Of a stretch of 64,000 nucleotides of DNA, positions 27,261-36,603 are shown in pieces. A program made the position numbers and the translations under genes. Position 1 is the stretch's first letter. The number at the start of each line of letters is the position of its first letter. This DNA comes from Candidatus Woesearchaeota archaeon (GTDB lineage Archaea; Nanobdellota; Nanobdellia; Woesearchaeales; DSVV01), in contig JABJHR010000013.1 in assembly GCA_018661705.1 (NCBI GenBank), positions 1 through 64,000 of the forward strand, in the 5' to 3' direction. Below the pieces are notes generated by a model that made no database searches, was not told the DNA's origin, and saw only the letters and a program-made list of their open reading frames with translations.

Positions 27261-27297
27261 ACACTAGGCCGAAGGCAATGTCACTCACTAAACTTTA
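27261..27297 (+). repeat. Family B block, copy B1
   Basis: ACACTAGGCCGAAGGCAATG followed by TCACTCACTAAACTTT. Its hairpin GCC-GAA-GGC replaces GTCC-GAA-GGAC of copy B4, a compensatory change. Confidence 0.65.
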
Positions 27298-27326
27298 AAG
27301 AAATTAAAGAAAATAAAAATAAAAGA

Positions 27327-27701
27327 TTACTTTTTCTTCTTTTTTGGTTTTTCTACGTTAACTGTTACTTCTTGTTCTATAACAACAGAATCTCCTTTGT
27401 CAAAGCTCTTAAATTGCCATAGCATTCTTAAACCGTGATAAGCACTCAAGATAAAACCAAATATTGAAGCAATGTATTCTATTATGACATATCCTAAAGA
27501 TAAAGTTATTAAGAACATTAAGATGTTCACAAATAATCCTTTGGTTTTATTCACAAATAGGAATACAATATTTGCAATGATTAACAAAATCAAGAGATAT
27601 CTTACATTATACGCCTCTGTAAAGAAAACAGCAAACAAAAATAAAAGAAAAATTAGACCAGCAATAACCAATTGAGTTAACATTAAATTCTTTTTTTCCA
27701 T
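27327..27701 (-). CDS. Small multi-span membrane protein
   Basis: 124 residues with about four hydrophobic stretches (LTQLVIAGLIFLLFLFAVFF; RYLLILLIIANIVFLFV; GLFVNILMFLITLSLGYVII; AYHGLRML region) and a Lys-rich tail. A GGGGGAG site precedes ATG 27701, and the stop of the Cys-rich secreted protein lies 1 nt upstream, so the two are co-transcribed. No family is recognised. Confidence 0.8.
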   Translation of the reverse strand: MEKKNLMLTQLVIAGLIFLLFLFAVFFTEAYNVRYLLILLIIANIVFLFVNKTKGLFVNILMFLITLSLGYVIIEYIASIFGFILSAYHGLRMLWQFKSFDKGDSVVIEQEVTVNVEKPKKKKK

Positions 27702-27702
27702 T

Positions 27703-29868
27703 TTACTTCATCTCCCCCTCATTAATAATTGGTTCTTCTGTAATATCAACATTATTGCTGTAATCAGAACTACTTTCTGATTCTTTCATTAAAGAGATGA
27801 TATCTCCAGTGTTAAAAAACATTTTAAACAATGCATACCTTGGCCTTATCTTAACACCTTCACGCCATAGTTTTGAAAGTCCACCAACAATACTAAAGAA
27901 TTGTCCGGGACCACCATCATCATCTATGTTTACCCAATGTGGACCTTGGATTTTATCACCCTCAATTTCAAAAGTGATGTAATTAATAAACCCATACAAC
28001 AGGTCATAATCAATTGTAATTGAGATGTCTTCATCATCTTCTGGTTCAACATCTGTTACTATAACAGCAACATCTGGATTAATCTGCAAATATTTTTTAG
28101 CAATTGAACCTTCTTCATCTACTAGTTCCAATCTTACATCAAAACTACCACTATATTTATCAGCTAAGTTATTAATAATCGCCATTTTTCCTTCATCACT
28201 TCTGATTTCAGCAACATCTTTAGCAGACGGCCCAATTGTGTTTAGTTCTGACATTTTATAATCAATTAATTTTTTAACAACTTCCTTCTCAGGAATCCAT
28301 GCATATTTGTAAAGTGTTGTCCAATGTTTTACTGGTGTAAATTCTACTGGAATTGATTTTTCCCAAACTTCCACATGAGTATTTTCATTGTCATAAGTAA
28401 ATTCAATTCTTTTAAATCCCTCTGGCCAAGCTGCATTTTCCATTGGGCCACAATGAAAACCTTGAGAGATTTCATTTTCATTCCAAGTTAACATTTCTAA
28501 CATTCTTCTTAAACCATTACCACCATTCATAACCTTTTCAGGGTCGTCTCCAATAAAATCTTCAAAATACCATCTTGCAAATTCTTCATTAATATCTTTT
28601 TGATAGATTTTTCTTAATTCAACTAAAGGTTTAATTTGTTCTCCACAACCCATATCCATATGAAAATTATTTAACTCATTAAAATAATCTAGGCCAGGAC
28701 CATTAGCACCAATATTAATGTCTGAATTATATTTGCCACAATTTCCGTTTATTCTGATTTCTCCATCTGGTTGTTCCTCACATTTTTCTTGTTCTTTACA
28801 CTCATGATTACATTTTTTGTTGGTTTCACAAATTTCTTCACAAACTTGTTCATCATAACAATCTTGCCAGCAATTATTATTGCATACTTCTTTTGGCGTG
28901 CAAACATCTTCACAATTCTCACTTGATTCATTTAATCCTGTTTCTTCATTAAATTCAATTGTTGTTTCACAAACATTTTCACAAGTTTCCTCATCATGAC
29001 ATTCAGAATCACACTTTTGTTCACAATGTTGTTCTGGATGACAATTTTCAAAACAATTTTCTTCATCTTCACAAACATCTTCACAAAATTGATCATTCCA
29101 ACATTCTGTTCTAAATTGTTGCTTAATCATTTTAGAATACATTTTTTCTTTTCCTTTGTATTGCATGTTTGGAGGAGGCATATTAGAGGGAGGCATGTTT
29201 GGATCAAGTTCTATAAATTCATCATCTGAACTTAAAATTTCATCCATTAACTCTTCACATTCATTTTGTTGCAATTGACTAATCTTTTTTTTAAACTTTC
29301 CAAATGATTCCCTTATCTCTTCAAAATTAGGCATGGTAGATAATTCTAAATCAGAATTATCAGCTGTTGCAAGTTTTAAATCAATATAGAAATCATTAAA
29401 CTCTGCAACTAAATTAGTAGTATCAGTAACTCCTTTTGTTGGCCTTATTTCAAAACGAATATCATAATAAGCCTTACCTTCTTCTTCTCTTTCTTCATAA
29501 TATTCTTTATCTTGTCTAAAATGAGGTTGTGCCATAAAAATAACATCAAAATCATCAGTTGTAAACACTTTTTGATATTCATTTCCCATTGGCATCATAG
29601 GTTTATTAAAATTATCTTTGTTATCATTTTTTTCAAAAACAGCTTGAATTTCAGATTCTTCAAATGCTCTCTTCTCTGTTTTATCTAGTTGTTCATACAT
29701 CTTTCTTTCTGCATAATCTAAATAAACAACTAATTGTGGAGCTGTTATTTCCCCAGAATTATACTGATTAACATAGGTCTCTACAGTATCCATGTCCTGG
29801 CCTAATGAAGCAAAGCAAACAGGTAATATCAACAGAATTAATATTGGAATTATTAGGCTCTTTTTCAT
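27703..29868 (-). CDS. Cys-rich secreted or surface protein
   Basis: The N-terminus (KKSLIIPILILLILPVCFAS) is a signal peptide, so the 721-residue protein is exported. Residues about 235-375 contain roughly two dozen Cys in short repeats such as CEDVCEDEENC, CEQKCDSEC and CNNNCWQDC, rich in Glu, Asp, Asn and His. This suggests disulfide knots or metal binding. Flanking regions are ordinary globular sequence without a recognised domain, and the C-terminus is acidic. It is followed by a small membrane-protein gene. The Cys block probably arose by internal duplication. Confidence 0.8.
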   Translation of the reverse strand: MKKSLIIPILILLILPVCFASLGQDMDTVETYVNQYNSGEITAPQLVVYLDYAERKMYEQLDKTEKRAFEESEIQAVFEKNDNKDNFNKPMMPMGNEYQKVFTTDDFDVIFMAQPHFRQDKEYYEEREEEGKAYYDIRFEIRPTKGVTDTTNLVAEFNDFYIDLKLATADNSDLELSTMPNFEEIRESFGKFKKKISQLQQNECEELMDEILSSDDEFIELDPNMPPSNMPPPNMQYKGKEKMYSKMIKQQFRTECWNDQFCEDVCEDEENCFENCHPEQHCEQKCDSECHDEETCENVCETTIEFNEETGLNESSENCEDVCTPKEVCNNNCWQDCYDEQVCEEICETNKKCNHECKEQEKCEEQPDGEIRINGNCGKYNSDINIGANGPGLDYFNELNNFHMDMGCGEQIKPLVELRKIYQKDINEEFARWYFEDFIGDDPEKVMNGGNGLRRMLEMLTWNENEISQGFHCGPMENAAWPEGFKRIEFTYDNENTHVEVWEKSIPVEFTPVKHWTTLYKYAWIPEKEVVKKLIDYKMSELNTIGPSAKDVAEIRSDEGKMAIINNLADKYSGSFDVRLELVDEEGSIAKKYLQINPDVAVIVTDVEPEDDEDISITIDYDLLYGFINYITFEIEGDKIQGPHWVNIDDDGGPGQFFSIVGGLSKLWREGVKIRPRYALFKMFFNTGDIISLMKESESSSDYSNNVDITEEPIINEGEMK

Positions 29869-29948
29869 ATTAATATACCTAATCAGTATACAAGTATATA
29901 TATTTTGTTGTTAGATAGAAGCTATTTGTTATTATATATGAAGAGAAT

Positions 29949-30686
29949 TCAACAATTACCCCACAACATATCAAAGTAATTTAAATGAGACCTAACAATT
30001 TCTTTATTTTGTATCTTTATTGCAATTGGTTCTTTAGTCCATTGAATGAATATGCAGTTATTTCCGTAGATGATTGTAGTCGTTGGGTTAGTATAAGTGT
30101 CTTTAATGAACTTGTATTGTAATAGTTTTCTTTGTTTTAGTTTGTTTTTTATCTTTTGGGGAAAGATTGAACGTTGTTTTATTTTTGCTTCTGCTCTTTT
30201 CTTGTGCCATAACTCAAAATAAGGCCCAAACAAAGTTTTAAATTGTAATTCTGCTGCAATTAATGAAATTGGTTTTTTTTCTAAAAGAATTTCCTCAAAT
30301 AACATTCTTAATCCCTTTTTCCCAACAAATATGTTTGCCTCTAATGATTGTTTATCGGGATTAATTTGTTTTTTTAGTTGAGAGATTTGTTTTTTTAGAT
30401 TTGTTTTTGTTTGAGCTAGTTTATCTTCTTGATTTCCAATTATTGAAAGTAAAACTTCAGGAGTTTTTGCTTCAAACCATTTTATTTTGTTTTTTGTTAT
30501 AAATGAAATCACGCCTTTGTTTATTAGTCTATCTAATGCTTCATACACATTTGTTCTATTTATTTTTGTTTCAGAACTTAGTTTGTTAGCATAGTTAGCT
30601 CCATTCTTTAGAAGATGTAAATATAGTTTTATTTCTGACGGGCTAAAACCTAAATTAGATAATGTTGTTGTTATATTTTCTGTCAT
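29949..30686 (-). CDS. TrmB-family transcriptional regulator
   Basis: The N-terminal winged helix (LGFSPSEIKLYLHLLKNG, recognition helix TKINRTNVYEALDRL) is followed by a coiled coil and a TrmB C-terminal domain (EANIFVGKKGLRMLFEEI onward). ATG 30686 is preferred over a start at 30737 because family members begin just before this helix and a TATA-like element lies ~25 nt upstream, consistent with a leaderless transcript. An 8-bp inverted repeat (30711-30759) sits between this gene and the divergent gene at 30777, a candidate operator for both. Confidence 0.9.
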   Translation of the reverse strand: MTENITTTLSNLGFSPSEIKLYLHLLKNGANYANKLSSETKINRTNVYEALDRLINKGVISFITKNKIKWFEAKTPEVLLSIIGNQEDKLAQTKTNLKKQISQLKKQINPDKQSLEANIFVGKKGLRMLFEEILLEKKPISLIAAELQFKTLFGPYFELWHKKRAEAKIKQRSIFPQKIKNKLKQRKLLQYKFIKDTYTNPTTTIIYGNNCIFIQWTKEPIAIKIQNKEIVRSHLNYFDMLWGNC

Positions 30687-30710
30687 TAAACAAAGGAATG
30701 TAATTGAATT

Positions 30711-30759
30711 TAAAACAGTTGTGGTGCTAGGAGGCAACTAAGGTTTAAATGCTGTTTTA
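30711..30759. promoter_or_regulatory. Candidate operator between divergent genes
   Basis: Inverted repeat TAAAACAG (30711-30718) and CTGTTTTA (30752-30759), with an inner GTTG/CAAC pair. It overlaps TATA-like TTTAAAT sequences on both strands, so a bound regulator could control both the TrmB gene and the gene at 30777. Confidence 0.45.
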
Positions 30760-30776
30760 CATTACCTAAAATTAAA

Positions 30777-31577
30777 ATGAGATTCAATAATTTAATTGGA
30801 ATTGTAGATGATGATATGCGTTCAATAGAGCGTCACATGTGGTATTCTGAAGGAGAAACAAGAGTTATAGAAGGTGTCAAATATTATAATCGAAATTACT
30901 CTTTTCATGGATTAATGAAATCATTTGAAAAAGATCCAAAAAAAGAATCAAGATCATTTCTTGATAAATGTCCTGGAATGTGTTTTATTAATTTAGAATT
31001 GTTTGTAAATAAATCTCTTGATACCGAAGATGTTTTGTATGGATCATGGGATATGAAAAAAAAGTTAGAACAAGGGGGATATAAAGACTTAGAAATTAGT
31101 GATAATCCACCCTTCAAGCAAGTATTAGAAGTACTTAAAAAACTATTTCATAAGCATGGAGAAATTTATTTTATGGACGCTAGCTTAAAAAAACATTCTG
31201 AAATATTTAAACAAGATGAGTATTCAAATACAACTAGGGGTCCTGTTATTTCAATGGACTTATTTGAAGAGTATTTTTCAAAGATTCCAATTATCAGATA
31301 TATGAATAGAAGACATCATAATTTTACTTATTCACTCTTTAATTATCATGAATGGACCCATATTGTAAAGTTTGCAGACTTCATTAAAGAAACATACGAA
31401 GAAGATACTAGTTGGAGAGCAAAACTCAAAGATAAACGTTTCCCAGAATCAAAAGTAGACAGAATAATCAAAGATTACATAAGTTTAATTCCTCGACATG
31501 AGGAAGACCATAAAGTCTTTGGAAAATATTATGATAGATTTAGAAATGTTGTGAGAAATAATTTAATGAGTGAATAA
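30777..31577 (+). CDS. Unknown 266-residue soluble protein
   Basis: I do not recognise it. It is rich in His, Tyr and charged residues, has no signal peptide or membrane segment, and contains His/Glu-containing strings (YHEWTHIVKFADF, IPRHEEDHKVFG) that could bind metal, though no known metal motif fits. TTTAAAT lies ~28 nt upstream of ATG 30777, fitting a leaderless start. It is divergent to the TrmB gene, which may regulate it. Confidence 0.75.
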   Translation: MRFNNLIGIVDDDMRSIERHMWYSEGETRVIEGVKYYNRNYSFHGLMKSFEKDPKKESRSFLDKCPGMCFINLELFVNKSLDTEDVLYGSWDMKKKLEQGGYKDLEISDNPPFKQVLEVLKKLFHKHGEIYFMDASLKKHSEIFKQDEYSNTTRGPVISMDLFEEYFSKIPIIRYMNRRHHNFTYSLFNYHEWTHIVKFADFIKETYEEDTSWRAKLKDKRFPESKVDRIIKDYISLIPRHEEDHKVFGKYYDRFRNVVRNNLMSE

Positions 31578-31587
31578 AAAAAGAAAA

Positions 31588-32919
31588 TTAAACAATTGCC
31601 TTCTTTATTTCCCATTCAAACCATACAATTGCAACAACCGATGCAACAATTGAGGCAATTACAATAGAAGTTATAACTGATAAATATCCATAACCAAGAA
31701 CAAATACAAATAAGTAAGATAGTGGTGTTGAAACTAAGATTGTTCTTAATAGATTAATTATTAGGCCAGGCATTCCATAACCCATGCCTTGTAGTGTTCT
31801 TCCTATAACCATTGTTATTCCCATAAATGGATATGCTAATACAACAATACGTAGATATGGAATTCCAAGTTCTATTAAAACAGGATCTGATGTGAAAATC
31901 TTGTATATAAAGCTAGGAAATATAAAAAATAATCCACCAACAACTATTGTGTATAAAACCCCTATCTTAATTGCATGCCAAACAATGCCTTTGATTAAAT
32001 CTACTCGTTTTGCTCCGAAAAACATTCCAACTAATGTCATAACTGCAAATGATCCAGCCATTACTGGCATGATTACAACACTCTCTGCTCTAAATCCAAT
32101 TCCAAATGCTGCAACATGATCAGTTCCAAAGTACGACATGAACCAATTAAAGATCATCAAAAAAACTGACATTACAATCATCATAATGCTAGCAGGGAGA
32201 CCAACCATTAAAATTTCTTTAATTAACTTTGTGGAAAAAGTAAAATTTTGTGGATGAATATGTAAATAAGATTTTGTGTGTAAAAAATAGGAATACAGGA
32301 TTAATCCAATTGTGAATGAAATAACAGTTGCAATTGCTGCTCCTTTAACACCTAAACCAAGAACATAAATAAAAATTGGATCTAAAACAATATTCAATAG
32401 TAAAGTAAAGATCTGGATTTTCATGGGTGTTTTTGTGTCTCCTTGTGAAACAAAGATATTATTAATAATATAGGCTGAAAACATAAATATAGAACCCATT
32501 AAAACTATTGAAAAATAATCTACTGCTAATTCTATGACAGCGGGTGTTGCCCCAAATAAATTAAACATAGGCCTGATAAAGATTAAACCTAAAACCACTG
32601 AAATTATAAAAAAGAATATTCCCAATAATATCCCATGCATTGCTGTGTTTTCCGCTCCCTCCTTATTCTTTTCCCCCATAAATCTTGAAATTCTAGAGCT
32701 CATACCAACAGCAATACCTGAGTTTATGCCTATTAGTATAAAGAATAGTGGAAATGAGAATGTTAATGCAGCAATTGAATCAGCACCCAATCTACCAACA
32801 AAAGCAGTATCTACCACATTATATAATGTTTGAACTAGCATAGCAATCAACATTGGCCAAGCTAGTTTGTATAATGCTTTTCTCGGGTTTGAGATAAATT
32901 CATCTACTTTATTTTTCAT
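31588..32919 (-). CDS. MATE-family efflux transporter
   Basis: 443 residues with 12 predicted membrane segments in two halves. The start ALYKLAWPMLIAMLVQTLYN and VDTAFVGRLG match the MATE signature, and the second half repeats the motif (ILMVGLPASIMMIVMSVF). MATE proteins export cationic drugs or metabolites using a Na+ or H+ gradient. TATA TTTATAAA at 32941-32950 places transcription at the start codon. It is convergent with the gene at 30777. Substrate unknown. Confidence 0.95.
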   Translation of the reverse strand: MKNKVDEFISNPRKALYKLAWPMLIAMLVQTLYNVVDTAFVGRLGADSIAALTFSFPLFFILIGINSGIAVGMSSRISRFMGEKNKEGAENTAMHGILLGIFFFIISVVLGLIFIRPMFNLFGATPAVIELAVDYFSIVLMGSIFMFSAYIINNIFVSQGDTKTPMKIQIFTLLLNIVLDPIFIYVLGLGVKGAAIATVISFTIGLILYSYFLHTKSYLHIHPQNFTFSTKLIKEILMVGLPASIMMIVMSVFLMIFNWFMSYFGTDHVAAFGIGFRAESVVIMPVMAGSFAVMTLVGMFFGAKRVDLIKGIVWHAIKIGVLYTIVVGGLFFIFPSFIYKIFTSDPVLIELGIPYLRIVVLAYPFMGITMVIGRTLQGMGYGMPGLIINLLRTILVSTPLSYLFVFVLGYGYLSVITSIVIASIVASVVAIVWFEWEIKKAIV

Positions 32920-32940
32920 AATTAGATCTTTTGTTAGGGG

Positions 32941-32950
32941 TTTTATAAAT
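32941..32950 (-). promoter_or_regulatory. TATA box of the MATE gene
   Basis: Minus-strand ATTTATAAAA centred about 27 nt upstream of ATG 32919, implying a leaderless mRNA. Confidence 0.6.
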
Positions 32951-33020
32951 GTTTAGGGTTTAAGTTATTTGCATAAATAAATGTCAAGATTATTGTGTAA
33001 CCCAGGCGTAAACATAGAAA

Positions 33021-33030
33021 TATTTATAAA
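33021..33030 (+). promoter_or_regulatory. TATA box of the antiporter gene
   Basis: TATTTATAAA centred about 28 nt upstream of ATG 33054, implying a leaderless mRNA. Confidence 0.6.
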
Positions 33031-33053
33031 GGGATTGGAGTTCCTTATTCACT

Positions 33054-34637
33054 ATGAAGTGGGACAAAGCTAATAAAAACATAGTAAGATTAGTACTAGT
33101 TTCTGTGTTAATTTTTATATTGTTAGTTGCACCTACAGTATTTTCTGAAGTAGAGAAATATAGTGATGAAAAAGATTTTATAGAAATAGACTTTGAGAAA
33201 ACTGCACCAGAAGTAGTTGATGAAACAGAACATGTTGATGAAATAACTTCCCATGATGCAGAAAATGAAGAGATTGAAGAAACACATACTGATGCCGAAG
33301 AATCTCATGATGAAGCTGAAGATGGAGAACATGAAGCAGCAGGCGGTCATGGAATGGGCTTTGCAACAACTTTCTTATGGATTGCAGTTATATTATTCTT
33401 TGCAAAACTATCAAGTTTAATAGAAAAGTGGGGACAACCTGCTGTATTGGGAGAATTAATTATTGGAGTTGTATTAGGAAATTTAGTATTATTAGGAATT
33501 ACTATTTTTGAACCAATTAAACAAAATTCTATTATTATATTTTTAGCAGAATTAGGAGTAGTTATATTATTATTCCAAATTGGATTAGAATCAAATATTA
33601 AAGAAATGAGTAAAGTTGGAGTAAGAGCAGGACTAGTAGCTATTTTAGGTGTTGTTATTCCTTTCTTGGTTGGAACTTTACTTGGACCATTTTTCTTACC
33701 AGGATTATCATCTAATGCATATCTATTCTTAGGAGCAACATTAACTGCAACATCTGTAGGAATCACAGCAAGAGTATTCAAAGATTTAGGAACATTAAAT
33801 ACAGCAGAAGCTAAGATTGTTTTAGGAGCTGCAGTAATTGATGATATATTAGGACTAATTATATTAGCAGTTGTATCTGCTATGGTAACTCTTGGAGCTG
33901 TTAGTATTGGAATGGTTAGTTGGATTTTAGCAAAAGCAATTCTTTTCCTTGTGGGTTCAATTGTATTAGGACAATTATTAGCACCACGGATCAGCAAAGC
34001 ATTTTCTAAAGTTAATACTGGAGTTAGTATGAAATTTACATTAATAATTATATTTTGTTTAGTATTTGCTTATCTTGCTCAATTTATTGGATTAGCACCA
34101 ATTGTTGGAGCATTTGCAGCAGGTTTAATATTAGATCCAGTACATTTCCGTTACTTTAAAGATCCAAAGATTGTTAGAGATGTTAAAGATAAAATTAGTG
34201 GATATGGTTCAGGTCTTAAGACTGGCCTTACAAAAGTAATGAACAAACATGCAGAAAGACATATTGAGGATTTTATTGAACCATTAAGCATGTTTTTAGT
34301 CCCTATATTTTTCGTAACAACTGGTATAGCAGTTAATATTGAAACAATGTTTAATCTTCCAGTATTACTTGTTGCATTAGGTATCACTGCAGTTGCAATC
34401 CTTGGTAAACTTGTTGCAGGTTTAGTTGCAGGAGATGTTAACAAATGGATTGTTGGATGGGGAATGGTACCTAGGGGAGAAGTTGGTTTAATCTTTGCAA
34501 CAATTGGAAAAGGACTAGGAGTTGTATCAGATACTGTATTCTCAGTAATTGTTATAATGGTTATACTTACTACATTAATACCACCAATTGTATTGAATTA
34601 TTTAATTAAAAAAGAGAATAAGAAAAAAAGTAAGTAG
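33054..34637 (+). CDS. CPA2-family cation/proton antiporter with His/acid-rich N-terminal domain
   Basis: Residues about 95-520 are a monovalent cation:proton antiporter. ELGVVILLFQIGLESN and TSVGITARVFKDLG are family motifs, and AAVIDDILG carries the Asp-Asp pair of electrogenic members. The C-terminal GMVPRGEVGLIFA is also typical. Unusually, an N-terminal hydrophobic segment (about 9-28) is followed by ~60 residues rich in Glu, Asp and His (for example EIEETHTDAEESHDEAED) on the outer side. This could bind metal or sense pH. There is no C-terminal TrkA domain. A fold-back repeat (D2) follows the gene. Confidence 0.93.
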   Translation: MKWDKANKNIVRLVLVSVLIFILLVAPTVFSEVEKYSDEKDFIEIDFEKTAPEVVDETEHVDEITSHDAENEEIEETHTDAEESHDEAEDGEHEAAGGHGMGFATTFLWIAVILFFAKLSSLIEKWGQPAVLGELIIGVVLGNLVLLGITIFEPIKQNSIIIFLAELGVVILLFQIGLESNIKEMSKVGVRAGLVAILGVVIPFLVGTLLGPFFLPGLSSNAYLFLGATLTATSVGITARVFKDLGTLNTAEAKIVLGAAVIDDILGLIILAVVSAMVTLGAVSIGMVSWILAKAILFLVGSIVLGQLLAPRISKAFSKVNTGVSMKFTLIIIFCLVFAYLAQFIGLAPIVGAFAAGLILDPVHFRYFKDPKIVRDVKDKISGYGSGLKTGLTKVMNKHAERHIEDFIEPLSMFLVPIFFVTTGIAVNIETMFNLPVLLVALGITAVAILGKLVAGLVAGDVNKWIVGWGMVPRGEVGLIFATIGKGLGVVSDTVFSVIVIMVILTTLIPPIVLNYLIKKENKKKSK

Positions 34638-34647
34638 TTCTAAGTAA

Positions 34648-34752
34648 GAAGTTATAAGTGGGTACGTAGTTTAATAGTTTGTAGTATTGCAAAAACTACT
34701 TACTAGTTTACTTACAACCCACTACAAACTTAAAACTACCAACTTATAACTT
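34648..34752. repeat. Family D A+T-rich fold-back, copy D2
   Basis: AAGTTATAAGTGGGTACGTAG on the left pairs with ..CTACCAACTTATAACTT on the right; the arms use the same TAAGTA/AAGTTATAAGT vocabulary as D1, D3 and D4. It lies between two co-directional genes. Confidence 0.7.
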
Positions 34753-34917
34753 TATTTAGTTTTTTCTTAAAACCTTTTGTCATTTCTTCTCGACACCTGT
34801 CGATATTGTGTGAAACTTTAAAAAGGGAAAATCTAATAATAATATGTAGAAATAGTAAAAAGTTTAGGTAATCTACTGTCGAACCAGTTAGGTTGATCAA
34901 ATAATTGAGGTGAAAAA

Positions 34918-35400
34918 ATGAGCAAAATAATACTAACAAATATTGAACCAGGATTAAACGCAGATTCTTCAGAAATGGCAAATGTAGTTATACAAAGAAT
35001 AGGATTAATGCCAAGAAAAAAAGGCAGTACAGAGAAGATGCATCGCGTCTTAATTGATATGTATGAACGTGCAAAGTTAGCCACCAGGGAAAAAGACCCT
35101 AAACAAGCAATAATGACAGTCGAGAACATGGGTGTTTCTGCAGGCATTACTAGACAAACTATGTATGAGTATTTACGAAGATGGTTAGAACTAGATTTAA
35201 TAATTAAAACTAGCTATATTGATGAATGGAATAAAGTTGTAATTGGATATAAACTAAATGGTACAACAATTGAACAAGCATTTGAACGAGCTAAAAAGAA
35301 AGTACATAAACATTTAGATGAAACTAGCAAATATGTTGTTGAAATGCAAAAGCTGTTAAAGAATGAGAAGATAAGTGATGCAGCTAATAGGAAAAGTTGA
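34918..35400 (+). CDS. Helix-turn-helix DNA-binding protein
   Basis: 160 residues. Residues about 65-95 contain VENMGVSAGITRQTMYEYLRR, a good helix-turn-helix, and the following strand pair (LIIKTSYID..KVVIGYKLNG) fits the wing of a winged helix. The C-terminal ~45 residues are amphipathic helix and may dimerise. I regard it as a DPANN-type regulator of unknown targets. GAGGTG lies 7 nt upstream of ATG 34918. A family B block begins 9 nt after its stop. Confidence 0.75.
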   Translation: MSKIILTNIEPGLNADSSEMANVVIQRIGLMPRKKGSTEKMHRVLIDMYERAKLATREKDPKQAIMTVENMGVSAGITRQTMYEYLRRWLELDLIIKTSYIDEWNKVVIGYKLNGTTIEQAFERAKKKVHKHLDETSKYVVEMQKLLKNEKISDAANRKS

Positions 35401-35408
35401 TTATTTAA

Positions 35409-35440
35409 TTAGGTCTGGAGGACGTGCTTCTCAAAAATTT
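35409..35440 (+). repeat. Family B block, copy B2
   Basis: AGGTCTGGAGGACGTG followed by CTTCTCAAAAATTT. The hairpin GTCT-GGA-GGAC has a U.G pair on the + strand, which supports + as the functional strand. Confidence 0.55.
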
Positions 35441-35460
35441 CAGGGGTCATATTTTATTGA

Positions 35461-35571
35461 GAAAAAACAACTTGGCCGGATGAGGTGGGGCGAATTGAGT
35501 GAGTTCTACGAACTCACAAGTACCAGCCGAATAGGACTTTAGTCCGTCCGTGCCCTGGTTGTTATTTTTTC
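35461..35571 (+). repeat. Family A structured element, copy A4 with inserted hairpin
   Basis: The outer stem GAAAAAACAAC pairs with GTTGTTATTTTTTC; inside are GGC/GCC with a bulged T, CGGATG/CGTCCG (one U.G), GAATAGG and GGACT-tt-AGTCC. The small arm of other copies is expanded here by a perfect 8-bp hairpin (GTGAGTTC 35499-35506, GAACTCAC 35510-35517). Confidence 0.75.
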
Positions 35572-35688
35572 ATTATAATTAAAATTAACAAAATAGTTAT
35601 TATTAATTTAATTAAAAGAAAAGTCATAGCAAAAAGAGCCTGACGGCAAATTAAAAAAAAAATCAATAAAAAAATAAAGAAAAAGAAA

Positions 35689-36393
35689 TTATCCAACATA
35701 ACTCATTTGTTTCTTTTTAACTTCTTCCTGAGCTTTGCCGCCTTGTTCCATAATACCTTTTAGTTTTTCTTCAAACTTTTTAGCTGTTTCGTATAATGGT
35801 TTTGGATCAATTTTTAGATTAAGATAACTATCCAATAATTCAATTAGTTTTGCAGCGGCATTTGAGTCTGGAAGTTGTGAATGAGTGTCTGCAAAAAATG
35901 CATTTATTTTTCTTTTTGTTTTCAACAATAATGCAGATGTTGCACCAACAATAATTCCTTCGTTTAGTTCTTTACCAAACTTTTTGAAAAACTTTTTCTT
36001 TTTCTCTTCACTTGTGAAGAAAAATGTTTGTGATTCTTGTTGTTGTGTAGTACTTCCAACACCTTCTAAACAAATAATTTCTTTTGCATTTGTTTGCTTT
36101 GCTAAATCTTCAATTAAATCCGCAACTGCCCATTCAATATTTTGAGTAGTTAAAATAGAATGTACAACAATAATATTATGTTTTTTGTTATAAAAAATTC
36201 CAACAGGATCTACTACCCTACCACTATGTATAGCAATTGTAGCTGGCATGTTTTCAAACCAATATCTTCCTAATTGTTCGCAATCAAGATGTTCAAGTAA
36301 ATATTCTGTTGCGATAGTTCCGACTAGCCCAAATCCTGGGAAACCAGTGATTATTATTGGGTTTTTCACCTTTTTTTTTAATGTTAGTTTCAT
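35689..36393 (-). CDS. PAC2-family protein (proteasome assembly chaperone-like)
   Basis: The start contains IITGFPGFGLVGTIATEYLLEHL, the signature of the PAC2/PbaB superfamily, and the 234-residue length is normal. Archaeal members (PbaA/PbaB) bind the proteasome core or act in its assembly; some have unknown roles. The C-terminal helix (KPLYETAKKFEEKLKGIME) fits family helices, and the Lys-rich tail is variable. It is cytosolic. It is convergent with the HTH gene at 34918 with a family A element between them. Confidence 0.92.
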   Translation of the reverse strand: MKLTLKKKVKNPIIITGFPGFGLVGTIATEYLLEHLDCEQLGRYWFENMPATIAIHSGRVVDPVGIFYNKKHNIIVVHSILTTQNIEWAVADLIEDLAKQTNAKEIICLEGVGSTTQQQESQTFFFTSEEKKKKFFKKFGKELNEGIIVGATSALLLKTKRKINAFFADTHSQLPDSNAAAKLIELLDSYLNLKIDPKPLYETAKKFEEKLKGIMEQGGKAQEEVKKKQMSYVG

Positions 36394-36442
36394 TGTAATT
36401 ATTTTAGATATATTCTGATATATAAGCTTTGTGTATAAGAAT

Positions 36443-36594
36443 ATAGTTTTGAGTAATGGGTTTTGGGTCTTGAGTTGGTTAACAGTAATAAGTTATGAGT
36501 ATCACTACTTTTTCTCAATACTAATTAACACATAACCAAATCTCATTACTAATTTACTCAGAACCAACTCCTAACTCATTACTCAAAACACAGA
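36443..36594. repeat. Family D A+T-rich fold-back, copy D3
   Basis: AGTTTTGAGTAATGGG on the left pairs with AACTCATTACTCAAAAC on the right, and GAGTTGGTTAAC with ..AACCAACTC. The centre TCTCAATACTAATTAAC is shared with D1. It separates two minus-strand genes. Confidence 0.75.
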
Positions 36595-36603
36595 ACTATT
36601 TAC

